From the NCBI RefSeq assembly GCF_018070045.1, contig NZ_JAGPYK010000016.1:99721-163720 (forward strand): a DNA stretch of 64,000 nt. The letters run 5' to 3'. Position 1 is the first letter of the stretch. Each line of letters opens with the position of its first letter. The notes beneath the pieces were generated by a model. That model made no database searches and was not told the origin of the DNA. It worked only from the letters and a program-made list of their open reading frames with translations. Below are positions 33,425 through 41,982 of the stretch, piece after piece. This stretch comes from Micromonospora sp. U21. GTDB lineage: Bacteria; Actinomycetota; Actinomycetes; Mycobacteriales; Micromonosporaceae. The translations under genes and the position numbers were made by a program.

Positions 33425-33527
33425 GTTGTCCCTACGGCTCTGCGCCGTCACCACCATAGAATCGACGACATTCACTGCCGCAGGCCGGCGGTGTGACGGG
33501 TGGCCAGCGCGGAGGGCGGTGCGGGAG

Positions 33528-34391
33528 ATGGGACCGGACGAGCGGGAACGGCTGTTCGAGCGGGCGCGGGAGCACTCGACGCGGCAGGGCACCTGGGCGG
33601 AGGCGGACCGGCTCTGGGTGCGGGTGATCGACGCTTACCGGCAGGCCGCGCAGGGCTCGGGCCGGGTGAGCCGTCGCGACCAGCAGCAGTTGGCCCGGGC
33701 GCTGTGGCGGCGCGGGATGCTGCTGTCGGCGCTGGGCCGGGCCGCCGACGGGATGGCGCCCGGCGGTGAGGCGGTCGCCCTCTTCGAGCGGGTGCACGAC
33801 GCGGTGGCGGCCGAGGGTGGCGATGTGGCCGCTCCGGCGTGGGACGAGGCGCTCGCGGAGCTGATCACCGCGCTGGTGGACCTGGCGGAGGTCGCGTTCG
33901 CCGCCGGTCAGCCCGTCACCCGGCTGGAGCTGGTGGAGCGGGCCGTGGCCGTGGGTCTGCTCACCGTCGCATCCCCGCCGTCCGCCGGGCCCCGGACCAG
34001 GGAGGCGATGGGCACCGCCTATCACAACCAGGCCGTCGCGTTGCTGCACCGGTCCGTCACGCGACCCGCCTCGGACGACTCCAACCGGGAGGCGGCGCTG
34101 GCCGCGTCCCGGGCCTGCGAGCTGCGCCAGGGGCTGCTCGATCCGCTGCGTCCGCTGAGTCTGTGGGAGATGGCCAACACCTACGGGGTGTACGCGCAGT
34201 GCCTGGCGCTGATCCGGGACTTCGACCGCGCCGGGATGGTGCTGGGGCTCGGCAATCGGCTGGTGGAGCTGCTGGGGCCGGCCGGCGCGCAGCCCGCGCA
34301 GGCCCTACGTGTGGCGACCGAAATGGTGGCCCGGGAGAAGTCGGCGTCGGGCGTGCCCGGCTCGCGCCGCTGGGGGTGGCGGCGGCACTGA
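33528..34391 (+). CDS. TPR-like helical repeat protein
   Basis: The 287-residue, mostly alpha-helical protein shows repeats resembling tetratricopeptide helices, such as QQQLARALWRRGMLLSALGR, TALVDLAEVAFAAGQPVTRL and WEMANTYGVYAQCLALIRDF. No enzyme motif, signal or membrane segment is evident. It may be a scaffold or a relic of an AfsR-type TPR region. The start is uncertain: ATG 33528 has GGAGG 12 nt upstream, while GTG 33519 has the same site only 3 nt away. Confidence 0.65.
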   Translation: MGPDERERLFERAREHSTRQGTWAEADRLWVRVIDAYRQAAQGSGRVSRRDQQQLARALWRRGMLLSALGRAADGMAPGGEAVALFERVHDAVAAEGGDVAAPAWDEALAELITALVDLAEVAFAAGQPVTRLELVERAVAVGLLTVASPPSAGPRTREAMGTAYHNQAVALLHRSVTRPASDDSNREAALAASRACELRQGLLDPLRPLSLWEMANTYGVYAQCLALIRDFDRAGMVLGLGNRLVELLGPAGAQPAQALRVATEMVAREKSASGVPGSRRWGWRRH

Positions 34392-34513
34392 CCTCCCGGC
34401 CAGCGGGAATCCGCTCGCCCCACCTTGCCGCACATAGCTGTTGATCGATACTGTGCGCCCAGGCGCCGCCCCGCCTCAGGCCATCACAGTCGATCGACCG
34501 AAGCGGGTTCAGC

Positions 34514-35866
34514 ATGCGCACTCTGAGACTTGTCACGGCCCTGGCCATCGCCGGCCTGCTCGCCGGTGCGGTGGCGATCGCCGCCACACCGGCCAGCGCG
34601 GCGACCGCCCTGTTCTCCGTGACGAACAACTGGGGCAGCGGCTATCAGGGCCAGGTCACCGTCACCAACAACACCTCCGCACAGATCACCAGCTGGCGGG
34701 TCGAGTTCGACCTGCCGTCCGGCTCGAGCATCAGTCAGTCGTGGAACGCGCAGCAGGCCAGCGTCGGCAGCCGTCACACGTTCACCAACCTCTCCTGGAA
34801 CGGGACCCTCGCCGCCGGTGCCTCGACCTCGTTCGGCTTCCTCGTCGCCGGCTCCGGCACCCCGGCCAACTGCACGGTGAACGGCGCGTCCTGCGCGGGC
34901 GGGCCGCCCCCGACGCCCACTCCGACCACCCCGACGCCCACCCCGACCGATCCGCCGCCGACCTCGGGCACCCCGGTCGAGCGGTACGGCCAGCTGCGGG
35001 TCTGCGGTACCGGGATGTGCGACAGGAACGGCGCGCGGGTGCAGCTGCGCGGCATCAGCAGCATGTGGCTCAACTGGGAGAGCGCCCCCTACGCCGAGAA
35101 CCTCTCCGCGCTGACCTGGATGCGCGACAACTGGAACCTCCAGGTGATCCGCGCGGCGATGGGCGTGGAGCCGGCGGGTGCGTACCTGAGCGACCCGGTC
35201 AAGGCGCGTTCGCAGGTCGAGACCATCATCAACAACGCGGTCAGCGCCGGGGTGTACGTGATCGTCGACTGGCACGCCCACGAGGCGCAGCACAATCAAT
35301 CCGAGGCGGTGGCGTTCTTCGCCGACCTGGCGCGCCGCTACGGCAACCTGCCCAACGTCATCTGGGAGCCCTGGAACGAGCCGCTCCAGGTGAGCTGGAC
35401 GGGCGTCATCAAGCCATACCACCAGGCGGTGGTGTCCGCCATCCGCGCCGTCGACCCGGACAACATCGTCGTGCTGGGCACCCCGACGTGGTCGCAGGAC
35501 GTGGACGCGGCAGCGGCCAGCCCGGTCGCCGGCACCAACCTGATGTACACGCTGCACTTCTACTCGTGCACGCACGGCGCGTCGCTGCGCGCGAAGGGCG
35601 ACGCGGCCATCCGGGCCGGCCTGGCGCTGTTCGCCACCGAGTGGGGTGCCAGCCACGCCGACGGCGGCCTCGACGGCCGGGCCTGCCTGCCCGAGGCGCA
35701 GACCTGGGTCGACTGGATGAAGGCGAACGGGATCTCCTGGACCGCGTGGAAGCTCGACGTCGGCACCGACACCACCAACCTGCTCAGCCCGGGCGCGCCG
35801 GTGACCGGCGGGTGGAACAACTACCTGCACGGTCACGCGCCGTTCGTGGTCGCCAACATGCGGTGA
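34514..35866 (+). CDS. Secreted endoglucanase: CBM2 plus GH5 catalytic domain
   Basis: The 450-residue protein has a signal peptide (1 to about 29), an N-terminal CBM2 (30-127), a Pro-Thr linker (131-150) and a GH5 domain (about 155-448). The acid/base Glu289 lies in VIWEPWNEP and the nucleophile Glu376 in LFATEWGAS; VDWHAHEAQ and LHFYSCTHG are also GH5 subfamily 2-like. It hydrolyses internal beta-1,4-glucosidic bonds of cellulose outside the cell. No CebR-type box is seen upstream, only an imperfect dyad around 34443-34500. A 13-bp hairpin terminator follows. Confidence 0.95.
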   Translation: MRTLRLVTALAIAGLLAGAVAIAATPASAATALFSVTNNWGSGYQGQVTVTNNTSAQITSWRVEFDLPSGSSISQSWNAQQASVGSRHTFTNLSWNGTLAAGASTSFGFLVAGSGTPANCTVNGASCAGGPPPTPTPTTPTPTPTDPPPTSGTPVERYGQLRVCGTGMCDRNGARVQLRGISSMWLNWESAPYAENLSALTWMRDNWNLQVIRAAMGVEPAGAYLSDPVKARSQVETIINNAVSAGVYVIVDWHAHEAQHNQSEAVAFFADLARRYGNLPNVIWEPWNEPLQVSWTGVIKPYHQAVVSAIRAVDPDNIVVLGTPTWSQDVDAAAASPVAGTNLMYTLHFYSCTHGASLRAKGDAAIRAGLALFATEWGASHADGGLDGRACLPEAQTWVDWMKANGISWTAWKLDVGTDTTNLLSPGAPVTGGWNNYLHGHAPFVVANMR

Positions 35867-35876
35867 CCCCGACGGT

Positions 35877-35907
35877 CGGGCCCAGCTCCGGCCGGGAGCT
35901 GGGCCCG
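35877..35907 (+). terminator. Hairpin terminator after the cellulase gene
   Basis: Perfect 13-bp arms (35877-35889 and 35895-35907) with a 5-nt loop start 10 bp after the stop codon. Confidence 0.88.
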
Positions 35908-36002
35908 AGCGGGCGCGACCAGACCGTGATCGACTGCAGGTCGGCGATGGCGGGGTATCCGCGCGTCGGTTGGACCCTCCGACATCGCCGATCCCGTGTC
36001 GA

Positions 36003-36656
36003 TCAGGAGCCACCCCGCCGCGGCTGGTCGCTGGCGAAATCGATCCGCATGACCACCCGCCGCAGCGTGGGGTGGCTGACCTCCGTGAACCCGGCGTCCT
36101 CGAAGATCTGCCGGACCCCGACGTGCGCCTCACCCCAGGTGATCTGCTTGCCCGCCTCGGCGAGCATCGGGTACGCCTCCAGCGACCGCGCGCCGCGCTC
36201 CCGAGCGAAGTCGATCGTGGCGCGGGCCAGGGGATAGGTGAGGCCGCGACCCCGGTAGCCCTTGCGCACCACCAGGCAGGTCACCGCCCAGACATCGCCG
36301 TCGTCCTTGTCCTCGTCGCGGCCGAGCCAGGGGACCCGTTGGTTGCGCAGCTTCGGGTACGCCGTCCTCGGCTCGACCGCGGCCCAGCCCACCGGCTGGT
36401 CGTCGAGGTACGCGACCAGCCCGCTGGTGGTCGGGGCGTCCGGCTCGCCGCAGCCGGTCTGCTCCCGGCACGACGCGACCCGCTCCTCCTGGGTGGAGGC
36501 CCGCCACAGCCAGTCCGCGACCTTGAACCACTGGCACTGGCACCGGCCCGCGTCGGCGGTGCCGAGGATGTCCTGGAGGTCGCCCCACGACGCCTCGTTG
36601 GCCGGCACGATCCGGAGGGCCGGGTCGGCGGTCGGAGCGCCGGTCAGCTCAGTCAT
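36003..36656 (-). CDS. GNAT-family N-acetyltransferase
   Basis: The 217-residue protein has the GNAT acetyl-CoA loop VRKGYRGRGLTYPLA and the preceding strand DVWAVTCLVV. LVAYLDDQPVGWAAVEPR appears earlier. An N-terminal segment with clustered cysteines and tryptophans (RCQCQWFKVADWLW) is typical of a common actinobacterial GNAT subgroup. The acceptor substrate is unknown. It starts at ATG 36656 and is divergent to the hypothetical gene at 36764. Confidence 0.88.
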   Translation of the reverse strand: MTELTGAPTADPALRIVPANEASWGDLQDILGTADAGRCQCQWFKVADWLWRASTQEERVASCREQTGCGEPDAPTTSGLVAYLDDQPVGWAAVEPRTAYPKLRNQRVPWLGRDEDKDDGDVWAVTCLVVRKGYRGRGLTYPLARATIDFARERGARSLEAYPMLAEAGKQITWGEAHVGVRQIFEDAGFTEVSHPTLRRVVMRIDFASDQPRRGGS

Positions 36657-36763
36657 GCCGCGTCTCCCCGGACGATCGTCGTGATTACGCCGTCCGATTC
36701 TGCCTCGTCGAGCGCCAGCGCCGCGACTGCGACCACCGCCGCCTGAGGCGTTATCCTGCGCCG

Positions 36764-37306
36764 GTGGACGTCACGGCGGAGGGCGAGCGGCTGGCCGACG
36801 ACCTGGGCCGCTGGCTGAACGACCTGACCTTTGTCGACCTGGACACCGACGAGGTCACCGCGCGGGTGATCGACTCGGTGGTGCGGTGGGCCGAGGCCCA
36901 GGGCTGGCGGGTCTACCGGCGCGCCCCCAGCGTCCTGCCGCTGCCACCGCCACTGGAACAGCGGCTCTCGGTCCTCGACGTGGCGTGTGCCCGCCCCGAC
37001 GGCCCGCCGGTGGTCGTGGAGGTCGACCACACCGATCGGGCCAGGACGGTGCATAAGCTGCGGGCGGAGGGTGACGCCGGCCGCATCCCGATCTGGGTGC
37101 GTTGGGGCGTCGGCCGTTTCACCGCGCCCCCACCGCCGGTGCGGATGGTGACCTGCGAGGTGACCCGGCGCGCCGGGCCGACGGGGCGCGGGCGGTTGCA
37201 CAGCCGGACCGGCGAACGCCCCGCGCCGGCGCACTCGACCGGCGGCGGCACGGCGGACACGCAGGCGCTGCCGATCCCGTTGACCGACCCTGAACGACCG
37301 GCTTGA
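36764..37306 (+). CDS. Hypothetical protein, possibly nuclease-fold
   Basis: The 180-residue protein of unknown function carries VLDVACARPDGPPVVVEVDH followed by TDRARTVHKLRAEGDAGRIPIWVRWG. The D...(E)VD...K arrangement is reminiscent of restriction-endonuclease-like folds, but this is weak. The C-terminal 50 residues are low complexity. TATCCT (36752-36757) lies 6 nt before the GTG, so the mRNA may be leaderless. No neighbour suggests a role. Confidence 0.6.
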   Translation: MDVTAEGERLADDLGRWLNDLTFVDLDTDEVTARVIDSVVRWAEAQGWRVYRRAPSVLPLPPPLEQRLSVLDVACARPDGPPVVVEVDHTDRARTVHKLRAEGDAGRIPIWVRWGVGRFTAPPPPVRMVTCEVTRRAGPTGRGRLHSRTGERPAPAHSTGGGTADTQALPIPLTDPERPA

Positions 37307-37326
37307 CCGACGCGTCACGGACGCGG

Positions 37327-37354
37327 GTAAGGGCACCTGAAGCGAATCGTAAGC
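37327..37354 (+). promoter_or_regulatory. Probable SARP-binding site before the DHFR-family gene
   Basis: Three similar hexamers, GTAAGG (37327), TGAAGC (37338) and GTAAGC (37349), are spaced exactly 11 bp apart. The same three hexamers with the same spacing occur at 41043-41070 beside the SARP regulator gene. Direct repeats with one-helical-turn spacing are the known mode of SARP binding. Confidence 0.75.
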
Positions 37355-37413
37355 GCGTGCCGGCAGAGTTCTGGGTGTCACCGGAGAACACGACCGACAG
37401 CCAGGAGATTCCG

Positions 37414-37968
37414 ATGCGCAAGCTCATCAACTCGACCTACGTCACCCTCGACGGCGTCATCGAGAACCCCATGTGGACCTCGCCCTACTTCGACGAGGAG
37501 GCCGCCAGCTTCGCCGGCGAGCAGACCGACGGCGCGGACGCGATGCTGATGGGCCGGGCCACCTACGACGGCATGTCCGTCGCCTGGCCGAGCATGGACG
37601 AGAACGACCCGAGCACCGGCGCCGCGTACTTCAACAACGTCAAGAAGTACGTCGCCTCGACCACCCTGACCAACCCCACCTGGAACAACACGGAGGTGCT
37701 CCAGGGCGACCTGGTCGAGGCGGTCACCAAGCTGAAGGCACAGGAGGGCAGGGACATCATCCAGTACGGCTTCGGCTCGGTCACCGCGCAGCTGATCCAG
37801 GCGGGGCTGGTGGACGAGGTCCGGTTCTGGATCCACCCGGTGCTGGAGGGCACCCCCAGCCTGACGGTGCCGCTGAAGGACTTCAAGGCGTCGTTCGATC
37901 TGGTCGACACCCGAGTGCACAAGAGCGGCGTGATCATCGCCTCGTACCGGCCGAAGACGGCCGCCTGA
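37414..37968 (+). CDS. Dihydrofolate reductase-family (RibD C-terminal-like) protein
   Basis: The 184-residue reductase-fold protein has LINSTYVTLDGVIENPMW, DAMLMGRATYDGM and IIQYGFGSVTAQLIQAGLVD, the standard RibD_C pattern. It differs clearly from the paralogue at 31967 in its aromatic N-terminal loop. An AGGAG site precedes ATG 37414. A SARP-type triple repeat lies 60 bp upstream, so it is probably activated by the regulator encoded at 37976-41020, with which it converges end to end (7 bp). Confidence 0.9.
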   Translation: MRKLINSTYVTLDGVIENPMWTSPYFDEEAASFAGEQTDGADAMLMGRATYDGMSVAWPSMDENDPSTGAAYFNNVKKYVASTTLTNPTWNNTEVLQGDLVEAVTKLKAQEGRDIIQYGFGSVTAQLIQAGLVDEVRFWIHPVLEGTPSLTVPLKDFKASFDLVDTRVHKSGVIIASYRPKTAA

Positions 37969-37975
37969 CCACCGA

Positions 37976-40900
37976 TCAGAGCTGAGCCCGCGCCTCGCCC
38001 GGGCTCAGCTTCGCGCCCTCGGCGACCAGCGCGTCGAAGCGTTCCCGCCCGAGCGCGGCCAGCAGCCGTTCGGTCACCCGGTCGGTGTCGTCGCGTTCGG
38101 CGGGGGCGGCCGGGGCCTGGACGGCGAGCCGGGCGGCGGCCGCGGCGCCGAGCAGCCGGGCGGCGACCTCGGGGGAGCGCACCGCCGACGCCATCCCCTC
38201 CAGGGTGCTGACCGCGTCCCGTGGAATCTCCATCGCCTCGGCGGCCTCGAACGCCTCGATGTGCAGGGCCAACGCGGTGTCCGGGTCGCCGCCCTGCTCG
38301 ACCGCGTAGCCCAGCTCGACCAGGACCATTGGCAGGTAGAGAGCGGGCTGTGCCTCGCCGCGTCCCCGCTCGGCGAGGCGGGTGAGGTGGATGACGGCCA
38401 CGTCGAGCTTGCCGTCGCGGCGGGCGGCCAGCCCGAGACTCATCTCCGCGAAGACCAGCGCACTGGGCATCGCCTGCTCCACCGCCAGCTGGTACGCGCG
38501 TTCGGCCAGCTCCCGGCCCTGCATGTAGTCGCGGGTCTGCACCGCGAGCCAGGCCAGCCACGACAGCTCGGTGCACACCTGCGGCCACAGCGCCAGATCC
38601 TCGGCCCAGCGCAGCCCCTCCCGGTGCAGGGCGGCCGCGCGTTCGTGCTCGCCGCGCATGTCGGCCAGCCCGCCCATCCATTCGGTCGCCTGGAGCCGGC
38701 CCCACCGGTCGCCGATGCCGGCGAACAGCGCGGCGCTGCGGGTCGCGGCGCTCTCCAGCGCGGCCTGGTCGCCGTTGGCGTGCGCGATCTTCGCCCGGGA
38801 GCTGAGCACCGCGGCCTCGGTCCACGGGTCGGCGGCGGACGCGCCGGGCAGCAGCTCCGCCGCCAGGGCCAGGTCGCTGTGTTCGATGACCGCGCTGGCC
38901 GCGAACCAGGCGGCCCGGCCGTCCGGGTCGCCGGCCAGCGCGGCGCGCACCTCAGCCGGCACGATCGGGTCGCCCTGCAACAGCGCGAAGCCGACCCGCC
39001 AGGCCGCCGCGCGGGCCTCCTGTGCCGGGTCTCCGGGCACCGCCAGCGCCTGCCGCGCCTCGGTGAGCCGGCCGCGCAGATACCAGTACCAGCTCAACGC
39101 GATCGCCAGTCGCAGCCCGCCGCCGTGGACCAGCGCAGTCCGCAGGTTCGCCGTCTCCGCGTCGAGCAGCGCCAGCCACCGCTGCTGGTCGGCGCCGCGC
39201 AACTGCGGATCGGCGCGTTCGGCCAGCTCGGTGTAGTACGCGGCGTGCCGCGCGCGTACCTCGTCGGCGTCTGCCACGCGCTCCAGGCAGAACGCGGCGA
39301 CCGATTCGAGCAGCCGGTAGCGCGGCGCCACGCCGGAATCGTCCAGCACCACCAGCGACCGGTCCACCAGTCGGGCCAGCGCGTCCAGATCGGTCTGACA
39401 GACCCGCTCGGCGGCCTCCGGGGTGCAGCCGTCGCTGAACAGCGCCAGCCGGGCGAGCACCACCCGGTCGGCCTCGTCGAGCAGGTCCCAGCTCCAGCCG
39501 ATCACCGCGGTCAGTGTCCGCTGCCGCGGCGGCACGTCCCGTTGCTGGGTGGTGAGCAGCCGGAACCGGTCATCCAGCCGGTCCACCACGCCACGCACAC
39601 CGAGCGCGCGGACCCGGGTCGCCGCCAACCCCAGCGCCAGCGGCAGGCCGTCGAGGCGGCGGCAGAGCTGAGCCACCACGGGAGCGGTCCGGCCGTCGAG
39701 TCGGAAACCCCGCTGCTGCGCGGCGGCGCGGGCGGCGAACAAACGGGCCGCCGCCGAGCGCCGGACCGCGTCCAGGTCACCGTCCTCCGGCACGGACAGT
39801 GGGGGTACCTCCCAGAGCACCTCCCCGGTCAGGCCGAGCGGCTCCCGGCTGGTGGCCAGCAGGCTCACCCCGGGCGCGTCCCGCAGCAGCCGGGCCACCA
39901 CCTCGGCGACGGGCTCGATCACGTGCTCGCAGTTGTCCAGGACGAGCAGCAGCTGTCGGTGCCGCAGCGCGGCGGTGAGCCGGTCGGCGGGGGACAGGCT
40001 CGTACCGGCGGTCTCGCGGGTGTCCAGCGCGCCGAGCACCTGTTCGGCGACGCGCGGGTCACCGGGCGGCAGCGCGGCCAGCTCGACCAGGTGGACACCG
40101 TCCGGAAGGAACTGCGTGCGGGCGGTCTCGGTGGCCAGCCGGGTCTTGCCGACGCCGCCCGGCCCGACCAGCGTGACCAGCCGCTGCCGCGGCAGCAGGG
40201 CCCGCAGCTCGGACAGCGCCTCGGACCGCCCGACCAGCTCGTCCAGCTGCGCCGGCAAGCTGTTGCGGATGATCGCGGCCTTCGGCGGCGCGCTCAGGCC
40301 GGCGTCCTGTTCGAGGATCCTGCGGTGCAGGGCGACCAGCTCCGGCCCGGGGTCGAGGCCCAGCTCGTCGGCGAGCCGGTCGCGCAGCTCCGCGTAGCTG
40401 TCCAGCGCCTCGGACTGGCGGCCGGCCGCGTACAGGGCGCGTAGCTGCACCGCCCGCAGGCCCTCGCGTAACGGGTGCCGGGCAACCAGCTCCGCCAGCT
40501 CGGCGGCGACCAGGTCGTGCTCGCCCCGGGCCACCCGAGCCTCGGCCAGCCGCTCGTGCACGGTGAGGCGCTGCTCGGCGAGCCGGGTCGCCTCCGCGCG
40601 GACGAACTCCGCGTCGGCCACGTCGGCGTACGCCTCGCCGCGCCACAGCGCGAGGGCCTCGGTCAGCCGCTCGACGTCCGTGCACCGGGCCAGCTCGGCG
40701 AACCGGTCGGCGTCGATCGCGCCGGCCCGCAGCAGGTACCCGGGCGGCCGGGACTCGATCATCTCGCGGGCGCCCGGCTCGGCATCGTTGAGCGCCTTGC
40801 GCAACTGCGACACCCGCACCTGGAGGGCGCCAGCGGGATTGGCGGGTGCGTCGTCGCCCCACAGGTCGTCGATGAGGCGGTCCGCCGAGACCACCTGGTT

Positions 40901-41020
40901 GCGGTTGGTCAGCAGGTCGGCCAGCAGCGCCCGCACCTTGGTGCCGGGCACCACCACCGGCTCGCCGGCGTCCGTGCTGACGGCGAGCGGTCCGAGCACC
41001 CCGAACTGCACGGCGGTCAT
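37976..41020 (-). CDS. SARP/AfsR-type regulator (BTAD-NB-ARC ATPase-TPR)
   Basis: The 1014-residue regulator has an OmpR-like winged helix (about 1-95, MTAVQFGVLGPLAVS) and a BTAD helical domain (about 98-245, ending ELGLDPGPELVALHRRIL). The NB-ARC-type ATPase (about 265-560) has Walker A LVGPGGVGKTRLA and LLLVLDNCEHV, and a TPR-like C-terminus follows. SARPs bind 11-bp direct repeats and activate nearby genes. Its own start region carries such a triple repeat (41043-41070) facing a divergent hydrolase gene, and an identical array precedes the DHFR-like gene at 37414. ATG 41020 fits the domain start; the frame stays open upstream but that part is not protein-like. Confidence 0.93.
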   Translation of the reverse strand: MTAVQFGVLGPLAVSTDAGEPVVVPGTKVRALLADLLTNRNQVVSADRLIDDLWGDDAPANPAGALQVRVSQLRKALNDAEPGAREMIESRPPGYLLRAGAIDADRFAELARCTDVERLTEALALWRGEAYADVADAEFVRAEATRLAEQRLTVHERLAEARVARGEHDLVAAELAELVARHPLREGLRAVQLRALYAAGRQSEALDSYAELRDRLADELGLDPGPELVALHRRILEQDAGLSAPPKAAIIRNSLPAQLDELVGRSEALSELRALLPRQRLVTLVGPGGVGKTRLATETARTQFLPDGVHLVELAALPPGDPRVAEQVLGALDTRETAGTSLSPADRLTAALRHRQLLLVLDNCEHVIEPVAEVVARLLRDAPGVSLLATSREPLGLTGEVLWEVPPLSVPEDGDLDAVRRSAAARLFAARAAAQQRGFRLDGRTAPVVAQLCRRLDGLPLALGLAATRVRALGVRGVVDRLDDRFRLLTTQQRDVPPRQRTLTAVIGWSWDLLDEADRVVLARLALFSDGCTPEAAERVCQTDLDALARLVDRSLVVLDDSGVAPRYRLLESVAAFCLERVADADEVRARHAAYYTELAERADPQLRGADQQRWLALLDAETANLRTALVHGGGLRLAIALSWYWYLRGRLTEARQALAVPGDPAQEARAAAWRVGFALLQGDPIVPAEVRAALAGDPDGRAAWFAASAVIEHSDLALAAELLPGASAADPWTEAAVLSSRAKIAHANGDQAALESAATRSAALFAGIGDRWGRLQATEWMGGLADMRGEHERAAALHREGLRWAEDLALWPQVCTELSWLAWLAVQTRDYMQGRELAERAYQLAVEQAMPSALVFAEMSLGLAARRDGKLDVAVIHLTRLAERGRGEAQPALYLPMVLVELGYAVEQGGDPDTALALHIEAFEAAEAMEIPRDAVSTLEGMASAVRSPEVAARLLGAAAAARLAVQAPAAPAERDDTDRVTERLLAALGRERFDALVAEGAKLSPGEARAQL

Positions 41021-41042
41021 CCTAGGGCAAGCCCTTCCCCGG

Positions 41043-41070
41043 GTAAGGCGACCTGAAGCCGGCTGTAAGC
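41043..41070 (+). promoter_or_regulatory. Probable SARP-binding site in the divergent promoter
   Basis: GTAAGG (41043), TGAAGC (41054) and GTAAGC (41065) have 11-bp spacing. Over 28 bp the site is nearly identical to 37327-37354, including the linker ACC before TGAAGC. It lies 22 bp before the hydrolase ATG and 23 bp from the SARP ATG. Confidence 0.78.
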
Positions 41071-41091
41071 GCCCCGGCGCACGGTGTGGCC

Positions 41092-41800
41092 ATGGACATC
41101 CACCACGAAGAGCACGGCAGCGGCGAGGGCCGCCCGCTGGTGCTGATCCACGGCGCGCTCTCCGGCATCGGCACCTCGTTCGGCACGATCCTGCCGCTCC
41201 TGGCGAAGACCCGGCGGGTGATCGCGGTCGAGTTGCAGGCACACGGTCACACGCCGGATCTCGACCGTCCGCTGACCGTGGAGCACTTCGCCGCCGACGT
41301 GGTCGAGCTGCTCGACCGGCTCGGCGTCGCGCGCGCGGACGTGTTCGGCTGGAGCATGGGCGCGGCCGTGGCCCTGCGCCTGGGCACCGACCACGCCGCC
41401 CGGGTCGGCCGGCTGGTGCTCGCCTCGGTGAGCTTCGACGACGCGGGTCTGCATCCCGGGCTGCTCGACGGGATCCAGGATCTGCGACCGGGAGCACCTG
41501 CACGGCTCGGAGTTCCACGAGGAGTACCTGCGGACCAGCCTGACCCGGCGGGCTGGGCCAGTCTGGTCACCAAGATGAAGGTGCTGGACGCGAACCTGCC
41601 GCAGTGGACCCCGGCGCAGATCACCGCGCTGGCCGCGCCGACCATGATCGTGCTGGCCGACGCGGACATCGTCCAGCCTGAGCACGCGGTGCGGATGTTC
41701 CGGCTGCTCGGCGGCGCGGTGTCCGGCGACCTGACCGGTCTGCCGGCCTGCCGGCTGGCCATCCTGCCCGGCACCACCCGCATCGGTACTGCCCCTGCAC
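41092..41800 (+). pseudogene. Decayed alpha/beta hydrolase, SARP-controlled
   Basis: The frame starts as a normal alpha/beta hydrolase (VLIHGALSGIGTSF, nucleophile elbow GWSMGAA) and keeps ADADIVQPEHAVRMFRLLGG. Between about 41487 and 41550 the expected sequence (EHLHGSEFHEEYLR) is present one frame away, so two opposite indels scramble about 20 residues. The catalytic His position, normally in LPGTTH, reads LPGTTR. No stop follows; the frame runs open into the downstream beta-helix gene. It is probably non-functional, although the promoter and SARP site are intact. Confidence 0.75.
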
Positions 41801-41919
41801 CGTCCGTTCGCACCCGGCTCGCACCGAAGCTCGCCGTCCGCGGTCATGGCGTGCGGCCGATTTACCAGGTAGAAACATGTCAACCCTTCGCTTCGGTCCG
41901 ATCCCGCGCGAAGGCGTCA

Positions 41920-41931
41920 GAGAGCGCTCTC
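41920..41931. promoter_or_regulatory. LacI-type operator GAGAGCGCTCTC
   Basis: A perfect 12-bp palindrome lies 51 bp before the ATG of the secreted beta-helix gene. It resembles the actinobacterial CebR box (TGGGAGCGCTCCCA) with three differences over 14 bp, so a LacI-family sugar-responsive repressor probably controls the gene. Confidence 0.65.
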
Positions 41932-41982
41932 ACGCCCCAGCTGCGCCGGGAGTACGTCCGGCCAGCGGAGAGGACGAACCGC

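Noticed and set aside
38261..40444. Plus-strand open frame of 727 codons opposite the SARP gene
   Set aside because: It has low-complexity Gln/Arg/Gly composition and no family; the minus strand has full SARP domains.
41021..41518. 166-codon N-terminal extension of the SARP regulator
   Set aside because: It is Arg/Pro-rich and antisense to the hydrolase; the winged-helix domain begins right at ATG 41020, and the divergent promoter lies in between.
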